DNA of 64,000 nucleotides from Whitmania pigra. Its lineage: Eukaryota; Annelida; Clitellata; Hirudinida; Haemopidae. The notes under the pieces were generated by a model that saw only the letters and a list, made by a program, of their open reading frames with translations, did not search any database and was not told where the DNA came from. Of this stretch, positions 36,531-63,944 are shown piece after piece. The stretch is taken from assembly GCA_021613335.1 (NCBI GenBank), contig JAJTWR010000254.1, forward strand, positions 1,315,501 to 1,379,500, written 5' to 3'. Both the position numbers and the translations under genes were made by a program. The stretch's first letter is position 1; each line of letters opens with the position of its first letter.

Positions 36531-39500
36531 TGCAATAAAAACTTAATAGTTTATTGCTCGGATATAACAATGCAGTCAGTAATTTAAATTATTAATTGGT
36601 TGTAATTACAATCACAATTAATTTAAATTTGCCGCCATGCTTTCACGAGATTTTTTGAAATTGGCTCGGTCGAGTAATCATAAAAATAATCATTAGATAG
36701 TTTCTTTGTAAACAATGTGCTGTATTTAATACCATTTTTGAATTTCTAATACATTTAAGGAACATATTCAGTTATATTTTTACACTCAAGTTATAAAAAC
36801 AAAAAGAAGTTTCTTAAGAAAATTTACTCCGGTCACATCTACCATAACAATGAAATAATTATGCCACAAGAAATGTACTAATAAAGATTTGAGGAATATA
36901 TAATCAGTTACTAAATAAACTATTTAACGGCATTACTAAGTAAGAGCGTGGTTTATCATTAGTCTTCTTAAACCACTATAAATAAAATGTTTTGTTATAT
37001 TAAGACATTTTTTTAGATTTAGTAAATTTGTAGTGAACCACCATCTCAAATTCGATGTCTTCATGCATGTCGTTTATTTTTAATAGCTTCAACAAATGAA
37101 TTTGCTGAGTTCCCTTCAAAAGTATTTAAGTCTTTTGTTTCCAAATACTGCCTCCATTTCAAAAAATCAATTTTAGGACATAAGCTTATGTGTTCATTAT
37201 GGTGATGTCTATCAAAGTCAAATCCAATTTTACATTGTCGCCATTATTGAAAAATAGTCGTTACCAGTTTCCCAGAAGAGAGTGAAAAGCAATCCATCTA
37301 AAATGTCTTTAATAACTGAAAAAGTCATAATGATCAGGCTTGCATACAGTCATGTTGGTAACAGAAGAACGATTTCTGTTATTAAAGCATTGCAATTTGC
37401 TGATCATTTCATTTAAGAGAAGTTACTCATGAAGACAGATTTTTGTCATCAAAAACAATGCAAGAGATGCTGCACTGAGCAGATTAGATGTCTTCACAGA
37501 ACGGTCCAATAATATCAACGAGCAACCGAAGCGTTATTTCCACTAACTCCGATTTACTTGCTGATATTAAGGACAGCTTCTCCTAGACACCTCCACAATA
37601 AAAGCAATGCAGATATGCGACAACAAGCGACAATGCAGATTTAAAGAAATTCAAGTTTATGAACAAAATTAAGAGCACGACAAGACCAGTCAATTCAGGC
37701 TGTTGTCCACTAGAAATGTTATTGACCCTAGAAATCATTTGTACTAAAAATAGAACTCTCGATTAGAACATCTGAGCGGTCTGCTATCCACGTGTACAGG
37801 ACAGGTGCTTTGTTTTACTTTATCAAAGGATGCAGGATACTCAACAGGGTCATGTTAAATTTTAAACAAAGAGTAATAAAACACTAACTCATAGAGTTGT
37901 TCAGCTTACTGAGTTCAAAGAAATGCGTGTCAGCAAATTTGAAGATACAAGATTTGTTTCATTGCAGACACAAACGATCGGTGAGGAGTTTCCATCGAAA
38001 TTTTCAGAGATTTTATGAGGAGTTCAACTAACATTTTGTTCAAGCTTCTGAAAGTGCAAAAATTGTAATTAATTGTCAGATAAGAACGAACCAATTAACA
38101 CTGCTGCACTGAAATATATTTCCATCGAGTTACCAGAGGTATTAAAATATTAAGTTATAAAAACTTATTAAATAACCATCACAAACTCACCTTTTGAAGC
38201 TTTCATGGGGACCACTCGAAGAAATTGAAATTTTAAAGTTCAACTATCTCTCGGTTTATTTTTATCTTGGGATGAGGAGACCTCTGATTGGTTGGATCGA
38301 TTAGTAACATTTTCGAAGCATCTGTTGAACAGGAGCATATTATGATCATGTATGTTTATGTGCGTGTGAATACATTTAAGAAGCAGTTAGATAAATCTTA
38401 AATAAACGTTTAAATGAAGTTACGCTCATCAAAGTCATTGATATTATTTTATATTGTGCTCCGATTTTCTAGTGCTGTTACGCTAGACATTGGAAAAGAT
38501 TGAAGTCCCATTCATTCTGGCAGGTGTGGTTTGATCACGTGGTTTCTAGAATTCATTGTTAAATAAACCCCTTTATAATCGAGCATTTCAATGTTTGCAA
38601 TATTGATTTGGCTACAAAAAAAAAAGATTAAATAAAGCACGAATGAAATTGTTTAATTTAAATTAGAAAATAATCGACATCATATGGAAACCATTTTCAT
38701 TATCATTTGTAAGGAGTTTCAGACACATTCAAAACATCGAACTTATTTCTGTGGAAGCTAAAGAAATTTAATGAAAACAGGAAACTCATGTGAATAGAAA
38801 TAAATTAAGTCATTTAATGTGAAATCAAAATGTTGATGTTATCATCGATTGAACTTCATGCACCTAACAACATGTGTTCAATACAGGGCGGATGCCTACA
38901 TGTATTCTCTTAATCATACCAGATAATAAAGGCGGTATGGCTAGGTTGCACTTGTCAAAAGGTGGTTTCTTTGGTAATGTATTAATAAATTGTTTAAGTG
39001 ATCCTTGGCCAATTTAGAATTAGAGAAATTAAGCATTCAGATATCCAACATCTTCATATGTACATGAAAATTACATGCATTCGTCGTCAGACTTTAGGCT
39101 TCTAGATTCTCAAAGCCTCGCTGGCATCAACGGCAAGGGTGAACAATGGTTTGAATTATTCAAGATGCTGCAATTTAAAAATATATCCTTCATGGCAAAA
39201 TGTTGCCAAGATAGATAGGCGGATTGGCTGATGCTTAAAGCATATGTTGAAATAAGAAAAGCTCTCGCATTTTGTCGATTAATCGTTTCTTGCTGAGGCG
39301 TTGTTCTCTCCGCACGCGACTATTTTGGGATTGTTGGCTTTGTTTATTTAATCGATAACAGTTGGCAGACGTGGCAAATGAAAATTATTGTACATTTAAT
39401 ACATTTAGCTCGACTCATTTAAAATCTTGAGTCTTGAGCTCCAGGATATTCTGTATTTATCATAATCCTTCCATATAATTTAAAACAAGAGATATTAGCA

Positions 39501-40005
39501 AATCACTCGCAGCAAGCAGACTCCAAGCCTGTTTACCAGTTATGGTCAAACACATACTTCACGTCACTCCAATTCTTTGCGACCTCCATTGGCTTACACA
39601 TTCGACGAAGAGTATCTATACAAGTCTATAGACGCAGTTACGGAAGATGGGGACACTTGACAGTTTGCCTTTTGATATCTTTCTAAACCCGCATTAAAAT
39701 AATGTTTAAATATTTTTTTGATCATAATAAAGTTCCAGTAAATTATGAAAGTGTTCGATATCAATGGTTATTAATATTATGTATATCATGATTCGATAAC
39801 ATATTTACTAGTATATTTGCTTTCCTCATGACTTTAGCGTGAAATTAATTGTTTGACGCTATCCCTCCTGTCGAGGGGGCAAGGTGGGGCAGCTTGGAAT
39901 AAATTGAAATAAGTTGGAAAAATTATGATTCAAAATCAAATGCATGTTATAATAAATCCCATAAGATTTGGGGTTTAAAGTTACAACAAATATTTAAAAT
40001 AAAAT
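36531..40005. other. long stretch with no recognised gene or element
   Basis: A+T-rich. No frame here is long or recognisable, and I found no splice-flanked exon. Some parts (37250-38200) have a less A+T-rich, coding-like feel on the plus strand with many stops, so an old transposase is possible, but I could not assign it. Near 39650 and 39875 GGGGACACTTGACAG and GGGGGCAAGGTGGGGCAG may be ends of another element. Confidence 0.5.
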
Positions 40006-40011
40006 AGTCAT

Positions 40012-41225
40012 GGTTCGTACAATTCCTAAAAAGTCCTAAATTTCCGAAATTCGGTTTTTTGCTATTAAAAAGTCCTAAAAAAGGAGGGAGGTCCTAAAAA
40101 TTACAATAAAGTCTTAAAAAATAATAATGTTCTGAGATTTTATTAGTAACAGTTTTGTCGAAATAGCAATTAGCGGGGAAATTGGTCCCTTTGTTCTAGC
40201 TGCTCGGGAAAGCACCCAATTAAGTTTCCTATAAAGTTCGTTCGCGTGTCTGTTTGATGCATTAAAGTTTTAATAGTATGACGTTATATATTTGTAAATA
40301 TACAGGACAGTTCTTAATGTGTGACTGCATGACCTAATGGTTAAGGTTGAGCCTCTCACGATGACAGCACGGATTCGAACCTCGCTGCGAGAGCATCATT
40401 CTAATCTAGCTGTGAAACGGACGTTAATAAAACAAGTTTTTGACAGTTCTTAGTTCTTAAAAAAGGAAGCAAAAATTTGATATACTCTTCAAGGAGCACA
40501 TGGGCAGTTGTGATGATTACGCACTGATATGGAGGGACATGTTTACTATGTTTTGCTAACTTTGAGTCATAGTCAGGCATCTCATGGAAGAGGTTTCTGT
40601 ATCAATAACAGTTTGAGTTGTGAAAATCAAAAAGAGATAAGCTTGAATGCAACGAGGAGGATTAGAGACCATATCAACAGTATTGGAGGTGCACATTGGG
40701 CAATTTTAAAATTGATAAATCTGTTCTGAGCCATTTTAAAGCATCAAGCCAGATGTTTAATTTTTATTTGGAAGCATTACATGAGGGAGAGAGACAGGCA
40801 GCTGTAACCTCAAAACGAAAAACAGATGAAGATGACATGATCATGATGAAGAAGAAGCTGAAGACTCTAAAACACAACAGGGATATGATGGAGAGAGAAT
40901 TTCGAATATTAGTGGATGCAAGCGCAAAAACCAGGAACAACGATCTCTTGGTCCAGGCAAACAGCCTGAGGAAAGATAGCGAGGCAAAAACGGTAGAAAT
41001 TGCTTCTTTAGAGAAAGACTTAAAGAGTTGATTTTTTGTTTAAACAAATTAATATTATGAACTTTCATGTGTTATTATCTTGTATTATAATTTTAAATTG
41101 AATAATGAATAGTTAAAATCTAAATACCTTTATTTTTGTTGTTATTGTTGGTCCTAAAAAATGGAGTAGAAGGTCCTTAAAACTCCTAAAGTCCTAAATT
41201 TTGGTTTTCAAGCCCCTGTATGAAC
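40012..41225 (+). mobile_element. hAT-like DNA transposon remnant with TIRs and transposase 3' end
   Basis: Ends are TGGTTCGTACA (40010s) and its inverse TGTATGAACCA (about 41215-41225), and both subterminal regions repeat GTCCTAAA. Inside, the frame 40529-40729 holds LSHSQASHGRGFCIN and RRIRDHINSIGG; the frame 40696-41031 holds a Lys/Glu-rich coiled tail (DDMIMMKKKLKTLKHNRD). I know this pair as the C-terminal end of a transposase family common in invertebrates; hAT is my best guess. The 5' coding part is gone. A SINE-2 copy is nested at 40317-40441. Confidence 0.5.
40317..40441 (+). mobile_element. SINE family 2, near full length, with 11-bp target duplication
   Basis: 125 bp. tRNA head with A-box region TGACCTAATGGTTAAGG and B-box region GGATTCGAACCTCGC, then the family tail CTAGCTGTGAAACGGACGTT and AATAAAAC. 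Flanked by GACAGTTCTTA at 40306-40316 and 40442-40452. The best copy here for defining the family. Confidence 0.85.
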
Positions 41226-41407
41226 CATCAATAATGTACGCAGACGCCCATCTCTCTCGGTATTAAATTAAATTTGCCATTGGTTGGATATTTCTAGGTG
41301 ATTTTCAATTTTCAATATTTCAAGGGCCGAAACGCTCGAAGAAGGGGCTCCTCTGAGGATGTCGGGGTTGGACAAGAGTTATTAATCTCTGCCGTTGCAA
41401 TATTTAT

Positions 41408-41454
41408 ACCGTCCTAATCATCTAGATATGCAACGGACGTTAATAAAACATTTA
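41408..41454 (+). mobile_element. 47-bp SINE-2 tail insertion with 10-bp target duplication
   Basis: ACCGTCCTAATCATCTAGAT, then ATGCAACGGACGTTAATAAA. Flanked by CAATATTTAT at 41398-41407 and 41455-41464. Only the 3' end of the family is present. Confidence 0.8.
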
Positions 41455-41549
41455 CAATATTTATGTAGGCCTACATTAAAAAAACATTTGCCAACTTCGA
41501 CCGATTTTAAAATCTGGGCTGTGCCACTGACTCAAGCCTTCTCTAGCGT

Positions 41550-41606
41550 TATTTATTTATTTGAATAAATTCCATTGCACAACTAATAAAAGATGATTTG
41601 GACTGT
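41550..41606 (-). repeat. tail of the SINE-2/LINE family, minus strand
   Basis: Minus strand: CAGTCCAAATCATCTTTTAT, GTTGTGCAATGGAATTTAT, then AATAAATAAATAA. Diverged copy of the 34335-34384 tail. Confidence 0.65.
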
Positions 41607-41609
41607 TTT

Positions 41610-43080
41610 TCCTAGCTCATGAATCAAGGTCCTTGTCCGTCTTTAAGTAAAAAATCTAAAACACTTTGGCGGGAGCACAGCTAACACAATTTATTTTAAT
41701 TACATGTTTTATCTGTAAGCAAACTGCGACATGAGGGGTACAATAATGTATTTTCAATACTCAGTAGGTCTATATCTCTACTAGACATTGAAGATAATAC
41801 ATTAGAGGAACACCTTTGCACTTTGAAACTTCATTTTCATATCTAAAGTGACAATTGGTGTTGTCAATGTAAAATCAAGCTATGTAAGCCAGCCGATTTT
41901 GATTAATAAGTCGTAAGCCATGTGGGCTGTCAAGCCTGTCGTTCGGTATATCAATTGCACCTGAGACCTACGGCTTTCTCCGGCTTTCATGAAGTAGCTT
42001 CTTAAGAATTCCTCTGGCTCCTCATGTGCCAGATCCAGAATGAGGCCGCTTCTGAGGCCTCAGACGTCCTTATCACTTGTTATAATGTCCTTTGTTCTCT
42101 CTCGGCTAGAAAATCCAATCTTGGTGAAGAAAGCTTAAGTCGACTTGCCACCTTTTAAATTTGTATACTATTATGAATTTTTATTATCAAAATCAGTCAA
42201 AGGCAAAAATTGTTATAATAATAGCGATTAATGATAACAATGATATAACTAAAAATATTATTTACGTAGATTACTAACTTTGACTAGTACTAAAAATATT
42301 ACTAAAATTGATTAAATTAAATTTAATAACAACATATCAAATAGTGCTAAAGTTATAAAAAACTGTTTGTGAAATTAATGATAATGTGATTAAAGTAACG
42401 ATCAATACAAAAATGAAGAATATAAAAAAAGAAAATAAAATATAAATAAATAAATATGCCAAATCAAATCACAAGATCATCCATCATTAAACTTAAAAAA
42501 CAAAAGTCACGCAGGGACTTAATTTTGGGGAGGAGGGTGGCTGACTTTATGGAAAAAAGGTCATTTTCTCATGTTTTACGAGGGTTTGTCCCCCTCCCCG
42601 AATGTTTGCTGGAGGCAAAAACGGTCTCCTCGAGTTGTGAGAGGGTTTGCCCCTTTTGGAAAAAGCTGAAAACTCTGAAGAATTGGCTGTGTGCAGTTCA
42701 GTGAACCAATTTAACTACACTTTACATTTTGCATAAATTAGTCAGAATTAGTCCTGAGTGACTGATGGTTAAGTAAATTCTCGCCAGCTGGGAGACTATC
42801 CTTAATTATGTGTGGCTTCACTTCCAGCAGGGCAGTGTTTGTTTAAAATATTTAGATAACAATTGAAGCTTGTCGTGATGTTGACAAGTATGAACCATCG
42901 TGCTGGAAACTGGCACATATTTTATGTTAATGAATCAAGCGCCTAAAACTGGCTGTTATGAATACAATCGAATTTGACTTTGCAAAATCAGCGGCGACTT
43001 AGGATTTAAAATTCGGTGTCGGGTGAGACGTTTATTCAGCTTGGCTCGGCTTAACCACAAATCATCTGGTCTCCTAAGTC
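41610..43080. other. no gene recognised; repeat copies
   Basis: Contains the second copy of the 28 kb dispersed repeat (42206-42261 and 42893-42912). The small frame at 42456-42704 shows repeated GGGTTTG-type motifs and no recognisable protein. Confidence 0.4.
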
Positions 43081-43082
43081 TA

Positions 43083-43135
43083 TCTTATTTATTTGATTAA
43101 AGTCCGTTGCATAACTAGGATGATTTGGACTGCTC
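43083..43135 (-). repeat. tail of the SINE-2/LINE family, minus strand
   Basis: Minus strand: AGTCCAAATCATCCTAGTTA, TGCAACGGACTTTAATCAAA, then TAAATAAG. Closest to the consensus tail. Confidence 0.7.
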
Positions 43136-43309
43136 CCAGGTCTACCTCGAGTAGGGCCGCTAAATTAATAAATGACGGATAATTAAAAAGTGCCTTCACA
43201 CTGTCCGGATAAAAGTCCAAACCTGTCCGGATATATTACTTGCAGTATCTGTATGTAAAATATAGTCGGGTAAGCAGATAAGGTAAACTGACAACCAATT
43301 AGAACGCAG

Positions 43310-43870
43310 TTGCATCGGGTTTTGCCTATGAATTTTTTTAATTCAGCGCGTCGTATGTGTAGCAGATTTGCTATTAATATTTATTTCGACATTACCTTAT
43401 TTCGAAAAGATGAGTGCAAAAAGAAAAAGTTCGAATACAAGAAAGGAATCGTGGAAGACTCACTGGACAGGAATTTTACAGTTTTCTCTAAAGACAATAA
43501 GTTGGATAACCGAATGATTCTCAAATGGCGAGCAGAGTATGATGACCTCAGTTAACAGGTGGACGAGGGAAATTCTAAGAAATGGAAGTGTTGATCAGAA
43601 ACTCTGCGAATCATAAGCTGCGAAAGATTATGAGTTAAGTTAAGAATTCAGTGTGTCACGGACAGTTGTTTGCCAATGCGGTAAGGTACATGAACATAAA
43701 ATCCTCATTTAAGGAGAGTTCCTCGCTAAGTATGAAAGATTGAACGCTTGCGGTTAACGAATTCGCAAGAAATTCAGGCAGGAATTTAGAGTTCGGAGAT
43801 GGTCAATGATGCTCCAGAAGTTCATATGACTGCATTTGAATAAATTTTTAAAGCAACTTACTCTATCTGA
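43310..43870 (+). pseudogene. transposase N-terminal fragment with helix-turn-helix (pogo-like), decayed
   Basis: The frame 43310-43555 ends with KKKKFEYKKGIVEDSLDRNF, then KDNKLDNRMILKWRAEYDDL, resembling the N-terminal Brinker/pogo-type DNA-binding domain of pogo-like transposases. Sequence after the stop continues coding-like in broken frames (QVDEGNSKKWK; DAPEVHMTAFE). A terminal block at 43972-44063 may be the 3' end of the same element. Confidence 0.42.
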
Positions 43871-43971
43871 AGAGTTTTTCTAACATTTTTGTACAATATT
43901 ACTTCTGTTAATAAATGCTTAATAATTTGTTTAACATAAAAAGTTTTGATGTATTGTTGATAATGAAAATA

Positions 43972-44063
43972 TAAGACGCCCCCCGAAAGTAAGCCCTAGG
44001 TCGTCTTTTGGAGCAAAAATTAATATAACACAGACACTGTCTTATTTTCGGGGAAACATGGTA
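43972..44063 (+). repeat. DNA-transposon terminal block (CCCCGAAAATAAGAC family)
   Basis: AAGACGCCCCCCGAAAGTAA...GCAAAAATTAATAT...CTGTCTTATTTTCGGGGAAA. The two outer motifs are inverted relative to each other. A second copy lies on the minus strand at 47147-47213, and a trace at about 252-276. Confidence 0.6.
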
Positions 44064-44520
44064 GCTAAATTAATATATTTGATCCTAGGGAACGTTTTCC
44101 GTGGAATTCATCTTGACTAATAATCAGTCGTAGACACTATGCAGAAAGCATTTAACTTGAAAGAATGGTTGACATTTTATTTAGATTGTACATGATTCCA
44201 TATAACTTATTTTATTTTAATATTTAATTGCATTAGTTGCATTGGCGGGTTATATATTGTAAGATATTGATAGTTGGTTGGTGCATTTTTAAAGTCTATT
44301 TAAAAATAGTAATTATTTTGAATGGATTAATAAGATTTAACGTCAGTTAGATCAATTTATTTAAGTGCTCTCACGAACATTGTCCTAAACAGTTTTCGGC
44401 CGTGGTGCGTGTGCTGCGTCGTCTGGTAATAGTTCGCTTTTCTGATTAAGTAGTTTGGTTGTTACAGCATTATATGAGGACTCATTCGCATTATTTCAGA
44501 ACAACAAATTTCGACTTAAG

Positions 44521-59848
<15,328 letters not shown>

Positions 59849-60756
59849 GTAAAATTTGGAAATGTTTTGCTAATACATTTATTGATTGCTTTATTTTTAG
59901 CTTCCAAATAAATCATTTAAACCATACAATAACAAAAAATGAGTTGGTCCAAAAGGAAAGGCACAATCCTAAATTTGTTTAATTAGTATAATATTATTAA
60001 TTATTAATAAATATTATAATGTTATATATTAGATGAAAAAGGCTGAAAATGAGGAGTCATGTTAGCTTATGAAAAGTCATGAGGCAATTCAATAATTGAT
60101 GAATGGTACACATATAAACTAATAATAGAAGCAAATATACTAAAACTTTCAAAATGGGTTTGAGCAGTGATTCTATTTTGGATTACATTTGGTAGAGATT
60201 ATTTAGACATGTTGTCTTGCAAAACTATTTCCCATTTGGACTAAAACACAATGTCATTGAAATGCCTTTTCAACATTAAAGCAGTTTGTTTAAGTAGACA
60301 AAACTCTTTGACAAATTTCATGACTCAAGAATTTTCATGATGAGGGAAAAAGCATAATAAGCTTCCATGAAAACTTAATCATCCCTCCCCTTTATCCATA
60401 TTAGTCCATTTTTGGCTTGACCCCTCAGGGAAATCTGCAATTTGTCATAAATTTGTTTACACATTTGCACAGACATCCAAATTGTCTAAATATCTCCCTC
60501 CCCCTCTTTGTGCAAACTGGATGTTCCATCAAAGCTAAAGAGAACGACTGTAGAAATGCTACAGAAAATGCAATTATTTGTTATTTTAAAAATGTAGTTA
60601 TAAATAATATTGTCAGATGCACAGAAGGTCAATTACCCAAGACCCTGCAACCTGAGATTTTCAGATGGTAAAAATTGTCTAATTCAGAAGTGAAGAGCTA
60701 AAACAATCAATTGTATATCTGATTGTAATAAGGTTGCTTCAGTGGGTGAAATAGAC

Positions 60757-60965
60757 CATGATTAAACGGGGGCTCCGCAAAGTTGTAAGTAATTCATAAG
60801 TTCATTGAGTTACTAATCAAAATCAGGTGGAGATTTTTGGATCTGATGTGGAGTTGTGGAATTCGGGAATGTGAAGCATTTTGTGCAATGTTTACGGTAT
60901 TTGTGGAACGATCTTTATGGCGTAAATATAGGGGCATCGTGTATGAAAAAGATACTAAATATAAC
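60757..60965 (+). repeat. dispersed repeat, family of 29458 and 36303
   Basis: Starts AACGGGGGCTCCGCAAAG, contains ATGTGGAGTTGTGGAATTCG and ends GATACTAAATATAACCATG; it links the copies at 29458 (middle part) and 36303 (ends). Confidence 0.45.
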
Positions 60966-61109
60966 CATGAAAATAATTAAATATAGATTTAATTATATAA
61001 TTAACCTAATTGGTATCAGGAAATTTCATTAAATGGAAGATTTATCATCTAAAATATTATTAGGATTCCAACTACTCCCATGTTTCCATGGAATTTTCAA
61101 GTTGGTGTT

Positions 61110-61385
61110 TAATATAACTTATCAATTGACAAGCAATGCTTGCAGTCAGCACAAAGACACTTAGAGAGTTTACCAGTCAATCAAGTCACCCCTGTTCCTC
61201 AGATCATCTAAGTTCTTTTGATTCTGTCCTGTTGCAATTTGTGCAGTGGTTTGATTTGGAATTGGAATTTAATCTAGCTTATCAATTGACATACAACATA
61301 TATGAGCCACACGAATTGAATCACCCTATATGACCCTCATTTTGTCATGTCTGTTCCTCAGATCATCTAATGATTTCTTGATCCA
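61110..61385 (+). repeat. two tandem diverged units of the 12.7/33.0 kb repeat family
   Basis: TTATCAATTGACA (61119-61131 and 61279-61291) and TGTTCCTCAGATCATCTAA (61192 and 61351) each occur twice at the same spacing of about 160 bp. The second unit matches the minus strand of 12735-12900 (TATGAGCCACAC; CCTCAGATC-TC-AATGATTTC). Confidence 0.5.
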
Positions 61386-61949
61386 AAGAGTTTCTTATTA
61401 CTCCACTTTGGAGCTCCAACAGAGATCCTCGGAGAAGTTTCCCCATCTTCAAATGTTTCAGCCCTTTGATTCTCCTTTCCAGGTATAAGTATGAAAAACC
61501 TCTTTTGCATGAAAGATCAAAAGACGTGAGGTACATTTGTATCCGCCATTAGGCAATAAAGTCACAGACCGTCATATTCACAAACATTAAATTTTTTTAG
61601 CAATTTACAATATTATGTATGGCGTAACATATAACATGCTATTACAACATGTAACATACATAACATAATATGCTATTACAAGTATAAATATACGTTTGCA
61701 TGACAATAATTCTACTTCTGAAACCAGCATTTATTACAAATAAGAATTTCACGTATGTAAGCTTCCTGACTGTGAATAATTATGTTATTTATTTTATTTT
61801 TGTTGTGTTATTTTGTGTTGAGGAAGTGTGAATCAATGTGATGCATCGGATTTCTCGTCTGCCTTGTTGCTCTGCATGTTGATAATTGGCAGCAGAGGAA
61901 GACATTTTGCATGTTCAATTATTTCTGGCTGGTTAGGTATATATTAAAA

Positions 61950-63515
61950 TGACAGGCAGGTGACAAGTGAGTCAGAGTATAGGCAGAATGGGAAGACTAT
62001 AAATATAAACATTATGGCAAGACGTGCATTACACTTTGCGCAAGCATTTTCTAAAATTACTTTATTGGATTCAGAGGAACATGACGAAACTAATTCAGAA
62101 GATGACATTGTTTCATGTCATAATGATCCGGATTCTGATTGTGAAGATCACATCTCAGAAAATGATCAGTTTGGTGATAATAGCTAGAACAGCAGCAGTT
62201 CAGATGAAAATTCTGACTGAGCCAAAAACTGAACTTAGTAGGCAAACCTCTGAAGGTGGTCTCATCTGATAAGATCGAGCCAGTGGAAGAGGTCAGAGAC
62301 GTGCTTGCAATGTAATCCACATTGCCCCTGCTTTGGCTCGTTCTGTAGACATTGTTGATGCATTCCAGCTGTTCATATCTGCCGATATTGTAGACCTGAT
62401 CATTGAACATTCCAACACAAAAGCGAATGCGGTTCTCAAAATCTAGAATCAGAACCATCCAGACAATCAACGACGGTGGGTGGATATAACAGTCAAGGAA
62501 TTTTATGGATTGGTTGGGCTTCTTTTGTTTATGGGTTTTCTTTGTTCACAAAAGGAATCTATGCATTATATGTGGTCTGTTCAGAAAGGGTTCTGTAGGC
62601 CTTTGTTTGCAACAGCAATGAGCACTGACAGATTTGTCAGTACCAAAACATATTTACAATTTGATGATTGGCAACCAGACTTCAGAGAAGGCAAGGCGAT
62701 AAGTTGTCCCCAATGAGAGTACTAGTTGATCTCTTTGTTAGTTAAAATGCAAGGAGAATATTAATCCAAATGCTGAATTGACAATAGATGAACATTTCAT
62801 TGCTTTTTGTGGTAAGTGCCCAAAACCAGGTAAGTATGACATCAAATTTTGGTGTCTGGCAGACAATAGTAATTCATATGCAGTAAACCTTCAAGTTTAC
62901 ACCACATAAGGCCCAGATGGCCATAGAAAACAACATCAAGGTGATAGAGTTGTGAGAGATCTTATTAGTGGGCTTCAGGGTGGATATAGCATTACCACTG
63001 ATAATTTCTTCACTGGTGTAGCACTAGCTAAAGAGCTAAAACAGCAAAACTGTACACTTCTTGGTACAATGAGACAAACAATAAAAGATGTGCCACCATC
63101 TTTGCATGAAATCAGAGGTTGCTTAGTACATTTTGAGGGTCAAAAATTAAAGGAAAAGAGCATGATTTCAAATCTTAGATTATAATAAAACAAAGAATGC
63201 TGTGGATATGCTAGATTAACTTGTGCGTGAATGCAGATGCCTGCAGACGAGTAGACGATGGCCACTAGCTTTATTCTTAGAATTCATTGATATTGCATGT
63301 CACAATGCCTTCTGTGCTTGATGAGATCATGAACCAAATTACAATGTTGGAAAGTCTCAAGGAAGCCAACTCTTTCTCATGCAGCTAGCTGAAGATTTGG
63401 TGAAGCCATTGATATATGCAAGAGCAAGAAACACAGTCAGAATTCAAGAACCAATTCTTGAAGCCGTAAACATGTTCCTTCCTGTTGAGCATCGCGAGGG
63501 CAGTGTGATAAGCTG
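61950..63515 (+). pseudogene. piggyBac transposase fossil
   Basis: Broken frames in piggyBac order. An acidic N-terminus (61960-62187, DSEEHDETNSEDD). 62480-62716: TVKEFYGLVGLLLFMGFL and STDRFVSTKTYLQFDD. About 62770-62900: LTIDEHFIAFCGKCPKPGKY DIKFW, with the first catalytic Asp. 62952-63185: GYSITTDNFFTGVALAKEL (second Asp) and LLGTMRQ. About 63180-63330: NKTKNAVDMLD (third Asp) then SRRWPLALFLEFIDIACHNA. About 63370-63510: QLAEDLVKPLIYARARN. All three catalytic Asp are recognisable, but many frame breaks show it is dead. It lies in kinesin intron 10. Confidence 0.85.
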
Positions 63516-63801
63516 ACTAAATGTGAACACAAAGAAAAAAATGTGAAAAAAGAGGAAAACATGAATAAAAGATGAAATGCTAAAGTTGTCATTAACTATA
63601 CAGTGGCTGTAAATTATAATAGTAATTATTGATATTACTAGGTTTTATTAATAACAAAAAACGAATGATTTTGTATTAGTGTTGCGAAACATTCATGTCT
63701 GATTTAGTACATATCACACTTCGCAATTTCACAATTTAACTAATTTGATGTGACTAATTTATGTTTAATTTAGTTTAGTAATTTATATAATAAATTTTAT
63801 T

Positions 63802-63880
63802 GTTTTGATGAGTCTTATGTTTTGATGGGGCTATTATGTCCTGGGATATTTTGATGGGGCTATTATGACTGTGTGCCCAG
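63802..63880 (+). repeat. end of a second copy of the tandem-unit inverted-repeat family
   Basis: TTTTGATGGGGCTATTATGT, CCTGGGATATTTTGATGGGG and CTATTATGACTGTGTGCCC match the right end of the 57432-58456 element (units plus the terminal TTATGAC-G-GTGCC). No left partner was found in the window. Confidence 0.6.
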
Positions 63881-63944
63881 AAATTCATGTCTAATGGACA
63901 ACCTTGGGGGAGGGTTCACAATACAAAAGTAAAACTATATTAAC

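Noticed and set aside
44455..44520. Upstream extension of the kinesin frame
   Set aside because: The extension begins with TTG, and the protein family starts right before AECNIKV; the ATG at 44521 fits.
61136..61333. Plus-strand frame of 65 codons as a gene
   Set aside because: It spans two tandem repeat units and has no recognisable domain.
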